From an uncultured Eubacteriales bacterium (GTDB lineage: Bacteria > Bacillota > Clostridia > Christensenellales > CAG-138): a stretch of DNA of 35,378 nucleotides. Of the stretch, positions 21,695 through 29,165 are shown piece after piece (the first letter of the stretch is position 1; each line of letters begins with the position of its first letter). The position numbers were made by a program, and so were the translations under genes. The notes beneath the pieces are model-generated. The model worked only from the letters and a program-made list of their open reading frames with translations, had not been told where the DNA came from and made no database searches. The stretch covers positions 1 to 35,378 of the forward strand of contig ONNZ01000023.1 in assembly GCA_900319345.1 (NCBI GenBank). The letters are read 5' to 3'.

Positions 21695-22440
21695 CAATTT
21701 GTTTCCGTCACATGCTGCAGAAGGACCGCCGTGGTCAAGGCGCCTACGCCGCCCTTGAAGGGGCACAGGTTCTCCACGATGGGAGCGATCTCCTCCTCTA
21801 CGGCATCGCCGCCCACGTTGATGAGCGTCTGGCCGGGACGAACGCAGTCCTTGCCCACCAGCCCCTCCCGGCCGGTGGCGCAGACAAGGATGTCCGCCTG
21901 GCGGCAGAGGCCGGGCAGATCCTCCGTCTTGCTATGGCAGATGGCCACCGTGGCGTTCCGGTCGAGCAGGAGCATGGCGAGGGGCCGCCCCACCGTCAGG
22001 GACCTGCCCAGGATCACCACATGCTTGCCCGAAACGGGCACTTCATAAAAGTCCAGCAGCCGCACGCAGGCCTCCGCCGTGCAAGGGGTGGTGCGGGGGT
22101 ACGCCTTAAGTCCGCCCTTATACAGGGTGGAAAAGCTGCTTGGGCCGGTCCCGTCCACGTCCAGCTCAGGGAGGATCGGGATGGGTGTCTTGGTCTTGCT
22201 GAGCACGATCATGCCGCCCAGGGGCTGTGTCGGCAATGCCGTCCCCTCAGACAGGGGACGAGCGTAGACCGGGATGCCGTGGGCCTCCCCCGCCCGCTGG
22301 ATGCTCCTCAAATACCAGCCCGCAGGCTTGTCCTCGGGATCGTATAGGGCGAACAGACCGGGGACTTCGGCCATAGACCGGACCCGCTCGTCGATCTTCG
22401 AATACAGCTGTTCCGCAGGCTGTTTTCCGGTGAGCAGCAT
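21694..22440 (-). CDS. FolD-like protein (methylenetetrahydrofolate dehydrogenase/cyclohydrolase homolog, divergent catalytic half)
   Basis: This 248-aa protein has a well-conserved FolD NADP-binding half: TPCTAEACVRLLDFYEVPVSGKHVVILGRSLTVGRPLAMLLLDRNATVAICHSKTEDLPGLCRQADILVCATG-type sequence, and the terminal KGGVGALTTAVLLQHV (compare PGGVGPMT). The N-terminal catalytic half is degenerate. The usual YVxxKxKA motif reads YLRSIQRA, with isoleucine in place of the catalytic lysine. The VQLPLP segment is missing (GGMIVLSKTKTPIPI). It is also shorter than typical FolD (about 280 aa). It may bind folate or NADP with altered activity. The start at 22440 has GGAGGAGG upstream and a TGATG overlap with the ThyX-like gene. 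Confidence 0.8.
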   Translation of the reverse strand: MLLTGKQPAEQLYSKIDERVRSMAEVPGLFALYDPEDKPAGWYLRSIQRAGEAHGIPVYARPLSEGTALPTQPLGGMIVLSKTKTPIPILPELDVDGTGPSSFSTLYKGGLKAYPRTTPCTAEACVRLLDFYEVPVSGKHVVILGRSLTVGRPLAMLLLDRNATVAICHSKTEDLPGLCRQADILVCATGREGLVGKDCVRPGQTLINVGGDAVEEEIAPIVENLCPFKGGVGALTTAVLLQHVTETN

Positions 22441-23081
22441 CAGTTTCCCTCCTCCAGGAGGCAGACCTCCTTGAAGTAGGGCAGCTCCTCGATCATGTGG
22501 CAGAAGTCGTGCCATTCGGTAAGCTTATGGTCCTTCCTGGACCAGTACATATGGAGCAGCACCTCGTAGTTAAGCTGGACCGTGGCCCGCATGCAGTAGC
22601 CCTCGGGCAGCAGCTCGATGAGCGCCCGCCAATACTTCTTCTCCTTGGTGGCGTTGAAGTCAAGCCGCAGCTGCTCGCAGACCCCGATGACGGCGTTCAG
22701 GGCCTCCTGGGCATAGGGGACCTCGTCGATGCCGTCATGGGCGAAATCCGCCGTGGTGAAGGTCTTGGAATGGATCTTGTGCATCTTGGAGCAGGAGTTG
22801 CGAACCGTGCCCACCTTGTAGGTGTCGAACTCGAACCACCAGGGCTGCATGGCCGTGATGTCCATGCTGACGTTGATCATCCTGAGATACTTCCTATGGT
22901 CGCTGCCGGCCTTCCTGAGCCGCTTCATGAGGTCGAGGTCGTTGGGCCCGATCTTAGCGATCTCCTCCCCGTTTTCATAGGTGATGGTGCTGTCGCTCTT
23001 CTTCCAGCTGTTCAAGGGATTGCGCATGCCCCTGAGGGCGGCGGCGAAGCCCGAAACGCAAATGTTTTCGATCTGGATCAT
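22440..23081 (-). CDS. Uncharacterised conserved protein, possibly distantly ThyX-like
   Basis: This 213-aa protein has a pattern I associate with an uncharacterised Firmicutes/phage family: MRNPLNSWKKSDS (about residues 19-31), KAGSDHRKYLRMINVSMDI (about 57-75), PWWFEFDTYKVGTVRNSCSKMHKIH, ARATVQLNYEVLLHMYWSRK-type sequence near the C terminus, and a final LTEWHDFCHMIEELPYFKE. Predicted all-helical, with many conserved aromatic and charged residues. The HR..(x)..S spacing and the closing motif recall flavin-dependent thymidylate synthase, but the RHRxxSxxxxSxR signature is not intact. Its coupling to a FolD-like gene makes a folate or one-carbon link attractive (inference). GGAGGGG precedes the ATG at 23081. 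Confidence 0.6.
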   Translation of the reverse strand: MIQIENICVSGFAAALRGMRNPLNSWKKSDSTITYENGEEIAKIGPNDLDLMKRLRKAGSDHRKYLRMINVSMDITAMQPWWFEFDTYKVGTVRNSCSKMHKIHSKTFTTADFAHDGIDEVPYAQEALNAVIGVCEQLRLDFNATKEKKYWRALIELLPEGYCMRATVQLNYEVLLHMYWSRKDHKLTEWHDFCHMIEELPYFKEVCLLEEGN

Positions 23082-23110
23082 GTTTGTTCCCCTCCTGTAT
23101 GATAAACGTA

Positions 23111-24091
23111 TTAAACCAGTTTCTTTCGAAGCTCCTGGGCTGACAGGGGCGAAAGCAGCCCCAGCGGCACGTCCAGCACGGTGAAGCAGCCGGTCTGTCC
23201 CTGCTCATGAAGCCGGCAGCAGGCCCGGCCGAAGGCGGCCATGATGGCGCCGGTGAACATGGGGTTGGAGTCCAGCTCCAGCTTGAACTCCATCAAGGAG
23301 GCATACTGCCGCGCCTCCCCCAGCTTACCGCTGCGGATCACGAAGCCGCCGTGGGGCATGGCCGCATGCTCCGCCGCCATCTCCTCCGCGGAGATGAAGT
23401 GGACCGTGGTGTCGTACTCGTCGAAATAGTTGGGCATGGTGATGATCTCTCGGGCCACCCGCTGGGGATCGGCCCCCTCCTTCAGCACCACGTACACCTC
23501 CCGGGTGTGCTTCTCCCGGGCGGTGAAGCCGCTCTCCCCCTTGCGGACGGCGCTCATGGTCTTTTGCACGGGGATGGTATACTGCCGGGCGTCGGCCACC
23601 CCCTCCACGCGCCGGACCGCGTCGGAATGGCCCTGGCTCACGCCGGGGCCCCAGAAGGTGTCCCCCGTGCCGTCCGGCAGGATGGAGGTGCCCAAAAGGC
23701 GCATCAGGGAGAACAGGCCCGGGTCCCAGCCGGTGCTGATGACGGCCGCGGTCTTCCCCGCCTTGGCCGCCGCGTCCACGTTGGCGAAGTGCTCCGGGAT
23801 GCGGGCGTGGGTGTCGAAGGTGTCCACCACGCAGTACCGCTGGGCCAGCTCCGGGGTCTGGACGGGCAGGTCCGTGGCGCTGCCGCCGCACAGCAGCAAC
23901 ACGTCCACGTCCGCCTCCTGTTCCATAAGAAAAGAAACGGGAAACACCGGCGTTTCCGCCCGCAGCGGATGAACGGATGCGGGATCTCGCCTGGTGAATA
24001 TGCCCGTCAAAACCATATCCTCGCTCTGTAGGACGGCGGATTCAGCGCCCCGTCCCACATTGCCGTAGCCAACGATGCCAACTCGGATCAT
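23111..24091 (-). CDS. ddh: meso-Diaminopimelate dehydrogenase
   Basis: This 326-aa NADPH-dependent enzyme makes meso-diaminopimelate in one step from tetrahydrodipicolinate and ammonia, for lysine and peptidoglycan synthesis in the cytosol. The Rossmann motif VGIVGYGNVGRGAE (about residues 4-17) is followed by GIFTRRDP, LLLCGGSATDLP, VVDTFDTH, STGWDPGLFSLMRLL, FWGPGVSQGHSDAVRRV, VQKTMSAVRKGE and LEFKLELDSNPMFT-like sequence (MEFKLELDSNPMFTG), all characteristic of the family. Length is normal. GAGGT precedes the ATG at 24091. It is the first gene of an unusual operon with ThyX-like, FolD-like and SDR genes, driven by a near-consensus promoter that overlaps the end of the upstream gene. Confidence 0.95.
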   Translation of the reverse strand: MIRVGIVGYGNVGRGAESAVLQSEDMVLTGIFTRRDPASVHPLRAETPVFPVSFLMEQEADVDVLLLCGGSATDLPVQTPELAQRYCVVDTFDTHARIPEHFANVDAAAKAGKTAAVISTGWDPGLFSLMRLLGTSILPDGTGDTFWGPGVSQGHSDAVRRVEGVADARQYTIPVQKTMSAVRKGESGFTAREKHTREVYVVLKEGADPQRVAREIITMPNYFDEYDTTVHFISAEEMAAEHAAMPHGGFVIRSGKLGEARQYASLMEFKLELDSNPMFTGAIMAAFGRACCRLHEQGQTGCFTVLDVPLGLLSPLSAQELRKKLV

Positions 24092-24123
24092 GCCTGTACC
24101 TCATATTACCTTGGTATAGGAAC

Positions 24124-24152
24124 AGTATATTATCCTTTCGCGGCAAAGTCAA
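24124..24152 (-). promoter_or_regulatory. Sigma-A promoter of the ddh operon
   Basis: On the minus strand, TTGACT (24152-24147) and TATACT (24129-24124) are 17 bases apart. The -35 box overlaps the stop codon of the DUF218 gene. An imperfect palindrome (ATTACC-TT-GGTATA) around 24105-24118 lies just downstream of the expected start and could be an operator. Confidence 0.75.
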
Positions 24153-24856
24153 TCGTTAGTCCCCCATCCCTCCGCCAGGATCGGCATGACGAAGGGGGCC
24201 TGGGCCGTGACGCGGCCGTCCCCATCCAGGGAGATGGGCGCGCCCAGATAGGTGGGCTCCGGCCGAACGGCGGCGAAGATCACGTCCTTCACCCGAGCCA
24301 GGGCTTCCCTGGCCTCGAAATACCGTATCCGCTGATAGGGTTCCCTATCCGCCTCCACCCCGTAGGTCTCCATATCCATGGTGTCAGCTAAATACACCGC
24401 CCGGGACAGATGGTACCGCTGGGTGACCACCACACAGCTCTGGGCCCCGAAGATGGTCGCCGCCCGGTACATGGTCTCATAGGTGGAGAAGCCCGCGTGA
24501 TCCAAAAAGATATCCTTCTCCGGCACGCCCTGCTCCATGGCGTAAGCCTTCATGGCGGTGACCTCGTCGTAGTCCACCTTGCCGTGATCCCCGGAGAGCA
24601 GGAGCCGGTCGGAAACGCCCGCCCGATAGAGATCGATCCCCGTGTCCAGCCGATCCCTCAGCACGGTGCAGGGGGTCCCGTCCTCGTAGACCCTGGCGCC
24701 GAGGACGATGATGCAGTCCACCTTCTTATCGGACAGCGCGTTGGGCCAAACGATCTTCGACGATGCCGTGTTGATCACCCTTACATTGGCAAGGACGCAG
24801 AAAGCGACTACCACCAGGCATATACAGCCGCAGATCCGTATCATCCGTTTCATCAT
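24149..24856 (-). CDS. YdcF/SanA-like DUF218 membrane protein
   Basis: This 235-aa protein has one N-terminal transmembrane helix (about residues 4-23, 'ICGCICLVVVAFCVLANV') and an external DUF218 domain: DCIIVLGARVYEDGTPCTVLRDRLDTGIDLY, RLLLSGDHG, DEVTAMKAYAMEQGVP, FSTYETMYRA and VVVTQRYHLSRAVYLAD. This is the SanA/YdcF family, linked to envelope integrity and vancomycin tolerance in enterobacteria; its biochemical role is not settled. The ATG at 24856 is chosen because AAGGAGT (24864-24870) is 7 nt upstream; another ATG is the next codon. The longer ORF from 25018 overlaps the rluA terminator and is spurious. Confidence 0.88.
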   Translation of the reverse strand: MMKRMIRICGCICLVVVAFCVLANVRVINTASSKIVWPNALSDKKVDCIIVLGARVYEDGTPCTVLRDRLDTGIDLYRAGVSDRLLLSGDHGKVDYDEVTAMKAYAMEQGVPEKDIFLDHAGFSTYETMYRAATIFGAQSCVVVTQRYHLSRAVYLADTMDMETYGVEADREPYQRIRYFEAREALARVKDVIFAAVRPEPTYLGAPISLDGDGRVTAQAPFVMPILAEGWGTND

Positions 24857-24949
24857 TTCCCTCACTCCTTTCGATGACGAAAGCGTACCATCCATATGCG
24901 GACAAATTGCGTCATAGATTCGTACAAGTCGCGGAATGAGTATGAACAA

Positions 24950-24973
24950 AAAGAAAACCGCCCGGCGGCGGTT
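24950..24973 (-). terminator. Terminator of the add-rluA operon
   Basis: On the minus strand, a 7-bp stem AACCGCC (24973-24967) and GGCGGTT (24962-24956) with a 4-nt loop is followed by TTCTTTTTG. The first paired base is the last base of the rluA stop codon, so the transcript ends immediately after the gene. Confidence 0.8.
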
Positions 24974-25848
24974 CAGGGTATGAGGCGTTGCATGTCGGGG
25001 GGTAAAGGCGAAAGGCATTCGATCCTCTTCCCCGTCAGCGGATGGAGAAACACCAGGCGATGGGAATGGAGGGCCGGTCGGTCGATGGCCTCCGACCGGG
25101 TCCCGTAGAGCCAGTCCCCCATCAGAGGATAGCCCAGATGGGCCATATGGACCCGCAGCTGATGGGTGCGCCCGGTCTTGGGCAAGAGGTGCAGAAGGGT
25201 CCGGCCACTGGTCGTAGAGAGGGTCTCATACTGCGTCAGGCTTCTCGCCCCGTCCGGTCGGACTTCGTGCCGATAGGAGGAGCCGTCCACGAGGCCGATG
25301 GGCGCGTCTATGACGCCGGAGGGCGGTGCCACGATCCCCTCCGCCACCGCCAGATACTCTCGGCAGAAGGCGTCCGTATGGAGGCGGCGCTTCATGAGCT
25401 CGTGCACGTAGCCGCTTTTGGCCACCAGCATCAGCCCCGTGGTGCCCTTGTCCAGCCGGCTCACGAAATGGGGATAGTCCCCCACCGAAAGATAGGCAAG
25501 CAGCCCCTGTTCCAGGCTGGGCTCCGCCGGGTCCTTGGTGGGGTGCACCGGCAGGTTGGCGGGTTTATCCACCACCAGCAGGTCCTCGTCCTCATAGACG
25601 ATGGAGAGCGCCATGGGAACGGGTTCCAAGTGCCTGGGCGGCTCCCGATCCCCCACGTCCGCCGATACCATATCGCCCGCCTTGAGCACATAGGTAGAAT
25701 AGACCCTCTGCCCGTTGACGCAGATGCCGTCCTCCCGGCGCTTCAACCGGGAAAGGAGCCCGCGGGAGACCTGCAGGCGGCCCATCAGGACCGTCTCCAC
25801 CCGCTTGCCCGCGTCCTGTTCCGTTGCTCGATAGGTCAGGCTCCGCAT
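24973..25848 (-). CDS. RluA-family pseudouridine synthase
   Basis: This 291-aa enzyme isomerises specific uridines in rRNA or tRNA. An N-terminal S4-like RNA-binding region (KRVETVLMGRLQVSRGLLSRLKRREDGICVNGQRV, about residues 15-49) precedes the catalytic domain with VVDKPANLPVHPT, VSRLDKGTTGLMLVAKS (the catalytic Asp in RLDxxTTG), REYLAVAEG and LLPKTGRTHQLRVHMAHLGYPLMGDWLYG. It is RluD/RluC-like, but the exact target position cannot be assigned. The ATG at 25848 lies inside the end of add (13-base overlap), so it is the second gene of an add-rluA operon that ends in a terminator right after the stop. Confidence 0.92.
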   Translation of the reverse strand: MRSLTYRATEQDAGKRVETVLMGRLQVSRGLLSRLKRREDGICVNGQRVYSTYVLKAGDMVSADVGDREPPRHLEPVPMALSIVYEDEDLLVVDKPANLPVHPTKDPAEPSLEQGLLAYLSVGDYPHFVSRLDKGTTGLMLVAKSGYVHELMKRRLHTDAFCREYLAVAEGIVAPPSGVIDAPIGLVDGSSYRHEVRPDGARSLTQYETLSTTSGRTLLHLLPKTGRTHQLRVHMAHLGYPLMGDWLYGTRSEAIDRPALHSHRLVFLHPLTGKRIECLSPLPPDMQRLIP

Positions 25849-26867
25849 GCGTCCAGGGCCGCCAACAGCTCCTCGATCAGGGGCAGCTTCTTTTCCTCCG
25901 CCATGAAGGACGCCCGGACGCTGTTGATGTTGCAGCGGATGACGTCCTGCAACGAGAGGCCCATATGTTCTATACAGCGGTCGTACTCCTTGTCGAGGTC
26001 GATGTCGGAGAGGATCATGTTGTCCGTGTTGATGGTGCAGTTCAGCCCCATGTCCAGGAGTTTCTTCAAAGGATGGGCCTCATAGGAGGGACGGGTGCTG
26101 CACTGGATGTTGCTGGTGGGGCATACCTCCAGCGTGACCCCGTCCCGGATGGCGCGGGCGCAGAGGCGCCTGTCCTCGAAGATGTGGTGGCCGTGACCGA
26201 TGCGCTTCGCGCCGAAATCGAGCGCCGCCTCCACGGTTTCCGGGCCCTGGCTGTCCCCGGCATGACAGGTGAAGGGGACGCCCAGCTCCCAGGCGAGCTC
26301 GAACACCGGCGCGAAACCGGACAGGGGCGTCAATCCCTCGGCGCCGGCCAAATCTATGGCCACCACGCCCTCCTGCAGTGCCCGAGCCGCCTCCTGGACC
26401 GTCTGCAGATTCTGCTCCATGTTGACGCGATAGTCGCCGATGCACATGGCGCACAGGATCACGCCGATATCGATGGCGGGGTACTCCACCACGCCCCGCT
26501 TCACGCCTGCGAGGACCGCTTCCACGGCGTCCCGCTGAGTCAGCTCCTTTCTAAGATGCAGCTGGGGGGCAAAGCGTATCTCCGCGTACCGAAGCCCCTG
26601 CCCGGCCAATAGCCGCACCAGCTCGTAGGCCGTGCGCTCCAACGCCGCCTTGTCCTGCAAAATCTGCAGCGGCATCTCAAACCGCTTCAGGTACTCGTTC
26701 ACGCTCCGGCAATCCGCCGTCACCACGATGAACTCCCGGAACGCCTCCAGGGTGTCCGCCGGCAGGGCGATGCCCCTTTCCGCCGCCATCTCCCATGCGC
26801 TTTCAGGCAGCATAGACCCGTCCAGATGCAGGTGCAGATCGACTTTGGGAAACCTGTATTTGCTCAT
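25836..26867 (-). CDS. add: Adenosine deaminase
   Basis: This 343-aa zinc enzyme hydrolytically deaminates adenosine or deoxyadenosine to (deoxy)inosine in purine salvage. The metal and active-site motifs are intact: VDLHLHLDGSM (HxH, about residues 9-19), RYAEIRFAPQLH, FTCHAGDSQGPE (zinc His), RIGHGHHIFED, EVCPTSNIQC and INTDNMILSD (catalytic Asp pair). Length matches the family. It starts at 26867 with GAGGAG upstream; an extended -10 element (TGGTAAAAT) at 26898-26906 precedes it. It is divergent from the zinc-ribbon membrane protein gene at 27021 and co-transcribed with rluA. Confidence 0.95.
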   Translation of the reverse strand: MSKYRFPKVDLHLHLDGSMLPESAWEMAAERGIALPADTLEAFREFIVVTADCRSVNEYLKRFEMPLQILQDKAALERTAYELVRLLAGQGLRYAEIRFAPQLHLRKELTQRDAVEAVLAGVKRGVVEYPAIDIGVILCAMCIGDYRVNMEQNLQTVQEAARALQEGVVAIDLAGAEGLTPLSGFAPVFELAWELGVPFTCHAGDSQGPETVEAALDFGAKRIGHGHHIFEDRRLCARAIRDGVTLEVCPTSNIQCSTRPSYEAHPLKKLLDMGLNCTINTDNMILSDIDLDKEYDRCIEHMGLSLQDVIRCNINSVRASFMAEEKKLPLIEELLAALDACGA

Positions 26868-26897
26868 TGGCTTTTCTCCTCACCTTGTATTTTTTAT

Positions 26898-26906
26898 ATT
26901 TTACCA
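26898..26906 (-). promoter_or_regulatory. Extended -10 promoter of add-rluA
   Basis: On the minus strand, TGG then TAAAAT (26903-26898) form an extended -10 box; the -35 region (TGGCAA at 17 bases) is weak. A leader of about 23 nt with GAGGAG leads to the add ATG. Confidence 0.5.
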
Positions 26907-26941
26907 TATCCCGTTCCATCTTGCCACGGCTTTTTCCCGCC

Positions 26942-26969
26942 TTGACACAGAAAGGCGAATAGGTATAGT
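26942..26969 (+). promoter_or_regulatory. Promoter of the zinc-ribbon membrane protein gene
   Basis: A perfect TTGACA (26942-26947) is followed after 16 bases by TATAGT (26964-26969). A second TATACT overlaps at 26969-26974 but its spacing (21) is poor. Confidence 0.7.
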
Positions 26970-27020
26970 ATACTGTTGAAAGAGATCACTTTCTCCATAC
27001 TTACAGAAAGGACGAACACC

Positions 27021-27593
27021 ATGCATTGCATCCATTGCGGCGCGCTTCTCCCGGAAGGCGCCAAGTTCTGCACCTCCTGCGGACTTCCCGTACAGGCCGC
27101 TCCCGCAGCGCCCGAACAGCCTGTGGTCGAAGAGCCGGTGGAAACGCCCGTTCAGGAGACCGTGGAGGCACCTCAAGCGCCTGTGAACGCTTCCGAAGGG
27201 TACAAGGCCGCCAACGCGCAGCTGCCTCCCTCCTACTCCAATCCCAACTATTCCTCTCAGGCTAAGCCCAGCGCTGCCCCCGCGCCGTCCACCACCAACG
27301 GTCTGGCCATCGCCGGGTTCATCTGCTCGCTGATCTTCATACCCGTGGGCATCGGCGTCCTGGCGGCCATCGCCGGCCTCATCCTGAGCATCATGGGCAT
27401 GAGCAGCGCCAAGAAGCTGCCGGAGAACAAGGGCCACGGTTTGGCCTTGGCCGGCACCATCATCAGCGGTATCCGTATCGCGCTCATCCTCATCGGCATC
27501 ATCGCCCTTTTGGCGCTGATGGTCCGCGGCGTCGGACACGTGGGCCACGAGCTTATCTCCAACTGGTCGGAGTACGTGCCCTACAGCTATTGA
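27021..27593 (+). CDS. Zinc-ribbon plus DUF4190-like membrane protein
   Basis: This 190-aa protein has an N-terminal zinc ribbon with two CxxC pairs (MHCIHCGALLPEGAKFCTSCG, Cys 3, 6, 17, 20). A Pro/Glu-rich linker follows (about 25-90, with VEEPVETPVQETVEAPQAP). Two transmembrane helices make up a DUF4190-like unit: LAIAGFICSLIFIPVGIGVLAAIAGLILSIMGM and GHGLALAGTIISGIRIALILIGIIALLALM, with the typical GHGLALAGTIIS turn. Function is unknown; such proteins are common membrane adaptors in Clostridia. AGAAAGGA is 8 nt from the ATG at 27021. A terminator shared with the HD gene follows. Confidence 0.82.
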   Translation: MHCIHCGALLPEGAKFCTSCGLPVQAAPAAPEQPVVEEPVETPVQETVEAPQAPVNASEGYKAANAQLPPSYSNPNYSSQAKPSAAPAPSTTNGLAIAGFICSLIFIPVGIGVLAAIAGLILSIMGMSSAKKLPENKGHGLALAGTIISGIRIALILIGIIALLALMVRGVGHVGHELISNWSEYVPYSY

Positions 27594-27607
27594 AAAACCT
27601 GCGTATC

Positions 27608-27632
27608 AAAAAAGCCCTTATGGGGCTTTTTT
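27608..27632. terminator. Bidirectional terminator overlapping the 3' end of the HD gene
   Basis: A perfect 10-bp stem, AAAAAAGCCC (27608-27617) and GGGCTTTTTT (27623-27632), has a 5-nt loop. The minus-strand HD gene reads through one arm (codons for Ser-Lys-Lys-Ala-Pro) and its TAA stop (27618-27620) lies in the loop. Confidence 0.92.
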
Positions 27633-28190
27633 GCTTTCTTCGATCTTATTTTCTGTATCCGACAGCATCTGTTCTCTGAGCGCCGTCAGGTAGGGCGAAA
27701 AGGCCGCCTGCTCGAAGCCGTAGGACTTGTTCAGATCATACTCAAGGGGTATCCAGGTGGAGATAGGCGCCTCGTTGTGCTGCAGGATCGCCTCCATCTT
27801 ATCCAAAGCCTTGTAGATCTTGGCTTCCTGGGTCTCCAAGGCCTCCATCTCCCCATAGAGATCCAGCATGCGGCTCGAATACGGTTCCGGCAGGGAGCGC
27901 ACCCAGTCCTCCAAAAGCTGCCCCTCTTTCTTCTCGTCCGTATTGGTTTTCATGAACGTGGGGATATCCCCCGTGAAGCATTCCCCCAGGTCGTGGATCA
28001 GGCACATCTCCATGACCTTGTTCATGTCCGCCTCCGGGAACTCGTCCCGCAGGAAGAACGCCATCAGGGTGATGCGCCAGCTGTGCTCCGCCACGCTCTC
28101 CCGCCGTCCGCCGGAGGAATAGCTGTGCCGCACGGCGTCCTTCAGCCGTTCGGCCAGGTGCATCACATCTAAAAACGTCTGGACCTCCAT
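27618..28190 (-). CDS. HD-domain hydrolase (YfbR/HDDC2-like)
   Basis: This 190-aa metal-dependent phosphohydrolase of the HD superfamily has RESVAEHSWRITLMAFFL (first His, about residues 30-47), CLIHDLGECFTGDIPTF (the HD pair, about 63-79) and KIYKALDKMEAILQH (the last metal-binding Asp). This order matches the 5'-deoxynucleotidase YfbR/HDDC2 group, which removes phosphate from deoxynucleoside monophosphates; the precise substrate is inferred. AAGGAGAAGGAG precedes the ATG at 28190. It is the last gene of the recX-nnr-ROK-HD operon; its final codons form part of the operon's terminator. Confidence 0.85.
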   Translation of the reverse strand: MEVQTFLDVMHLAERLKDAVRHSYSSGGRRESVAEHSWRITLMAFFLRDEFPEADMNKVMEMCLIHDLGECFTGDIPTFMKTNTDEKKEGQLLEDWVRSLPEPYSSRMLDLYGEMEALETQEAKIYKALDKMEAILQHNEAPISTWIPLEYDLNKSYGFEQAAFSPYLTALREQMLSDTENKIEESKKAP

Positions 28191-28201
28191 CTCCTTCTCC
28201 T

Positions 28202-29152
28202 TTACACCCTATCCAGGAACGCGGCGCCGATGGTACCCGCGTCGTTCCCCAACGTGGCCCGCCGGATGGGCGGTACACCGATCAGGTCCGACGCGAACAC
28301 GTACCGCGGCAGCAGCGCGTTCAGCTTATCCATCAGATACTCCCGCTGATTGGAGAGCCCACCGCCGATCAGCACCACGTCCGGGCGGAACGCGGTGACC
28401 AGGGAACCGATGGCGTTGGCGAGATACCGGCAGTAGTGCTCCACCACTTCCACCGCAGCCCTGTCCCCCATCTTGGAGCACTCGAAGGCGGTGCGGCCGT
28501 CCACCAGCCCCGCCTCCTTAGCGTATCCGTGCATGGCGGAGGACGGGTCAGCTTCCATGGCCCGTAGGGTCTGCTTCACCAGGGAGGTGACGGAGCAGTA
28601 GGCCTCGATGCAGCCTTTCATGCCGCACCCACAGACGGCGCCGTCCATCTGCAGGGCCATGTGCCCCAGCTCAGCGCCCAGGCCCTGGCCGCCCACGAAG
28701 AGCTTTCCGTCGGCCACGATGCCGCCGCCCACGCCGGTGCCCAGCGTCAGCATGACCACGTTGTCGTAGCCCTTGGCCGCGCCGGCCAGGGTCTCGCCCA
28801 CCACGGCGCAGTTGGCGTCGTTGCCCACGTACACGGGCACGGGCAGGAGCTTTTGTATGGCGTCCCGGAAAGGCACATTTTGCCAGCCGCTGAGATTCGG
28901 GGCCGACACCACCACGCCGGTCTTGGGATTCAGCAACCCGGGGATGCCGATGCCCACCGAGGCAAGGTCATTTACCTGGAGCCCGGCCTCCTGGGCCGCT
29001 AGTTCAGCCGCATGGGCGATATGCTGCACCGACGTGTCGAATCCGGCGTCCCCGCCTGTGGGCACGCTCACCTTATGCACTATGGTGCAGGATTCGTCCA
29101 CCACGCCGGCCTTGATAAAAGTTCCTCCCACATCCACGCCTAAACGAAGCAT
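28202..29152 (-). CDS. ROK-family sugar kinase (glucokinase-like)
   Basis: This 316-aa cytosolic kinase phosphorylates glucose or another hexose with ATP. The N-terminal phosphate loop is LGVDVGGTFIKAGVVD (about residues 4-19). GIGIPGLLNPKTG, VPVYVGNDANCAVVGE (catalytic Asp), MLTLGTGVGGGIV, LGHMALQMDGAVCGCGMKGCIEAYCS (His and CxCGxxGCxE zinc motif of ROK proteins) and PDVVLIGGGLS follow. The layout is that of Firmicutes ROK glucokinase. No transcription-factor domain is present, so it is an enzyme rather than a NagC/XylR-type repressor. AAGGAGG precedes the ATG 13 bases after nnr, within the recX operon. Confidence 0.92.
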   Translation of the reverse strand: MLRLGVDVGGTFIKAGVVDESCTIVHKVSVPTGGDAGFDTSVQHIAHAAELAAQEAGLQVNDLASVGIGIPGLLNPKTGVVVSAPNLSGWQNVPFRDAIQKLLPVPVYVGNDANCAVVGETLAGAAKGYDNVVMLTLGTGVGGGIVADGKLFVGGQGLGAELGHMALQMDGAVCGCGMKGCIEAYCSVTSLVKQTLRAMEADPSSAMHGYAKEAGLVDGRTAFECSKMGDRAAVEVVEHYCRYLANAIGSLVTAFRPDVVLIGGGLSNQREYLMDKLNALLPRYVFASDLIGVPPIRRATLGNDAGTIGAAFLDRV

Positions 29153-29165
29153 CTTGTTTCCTCCT

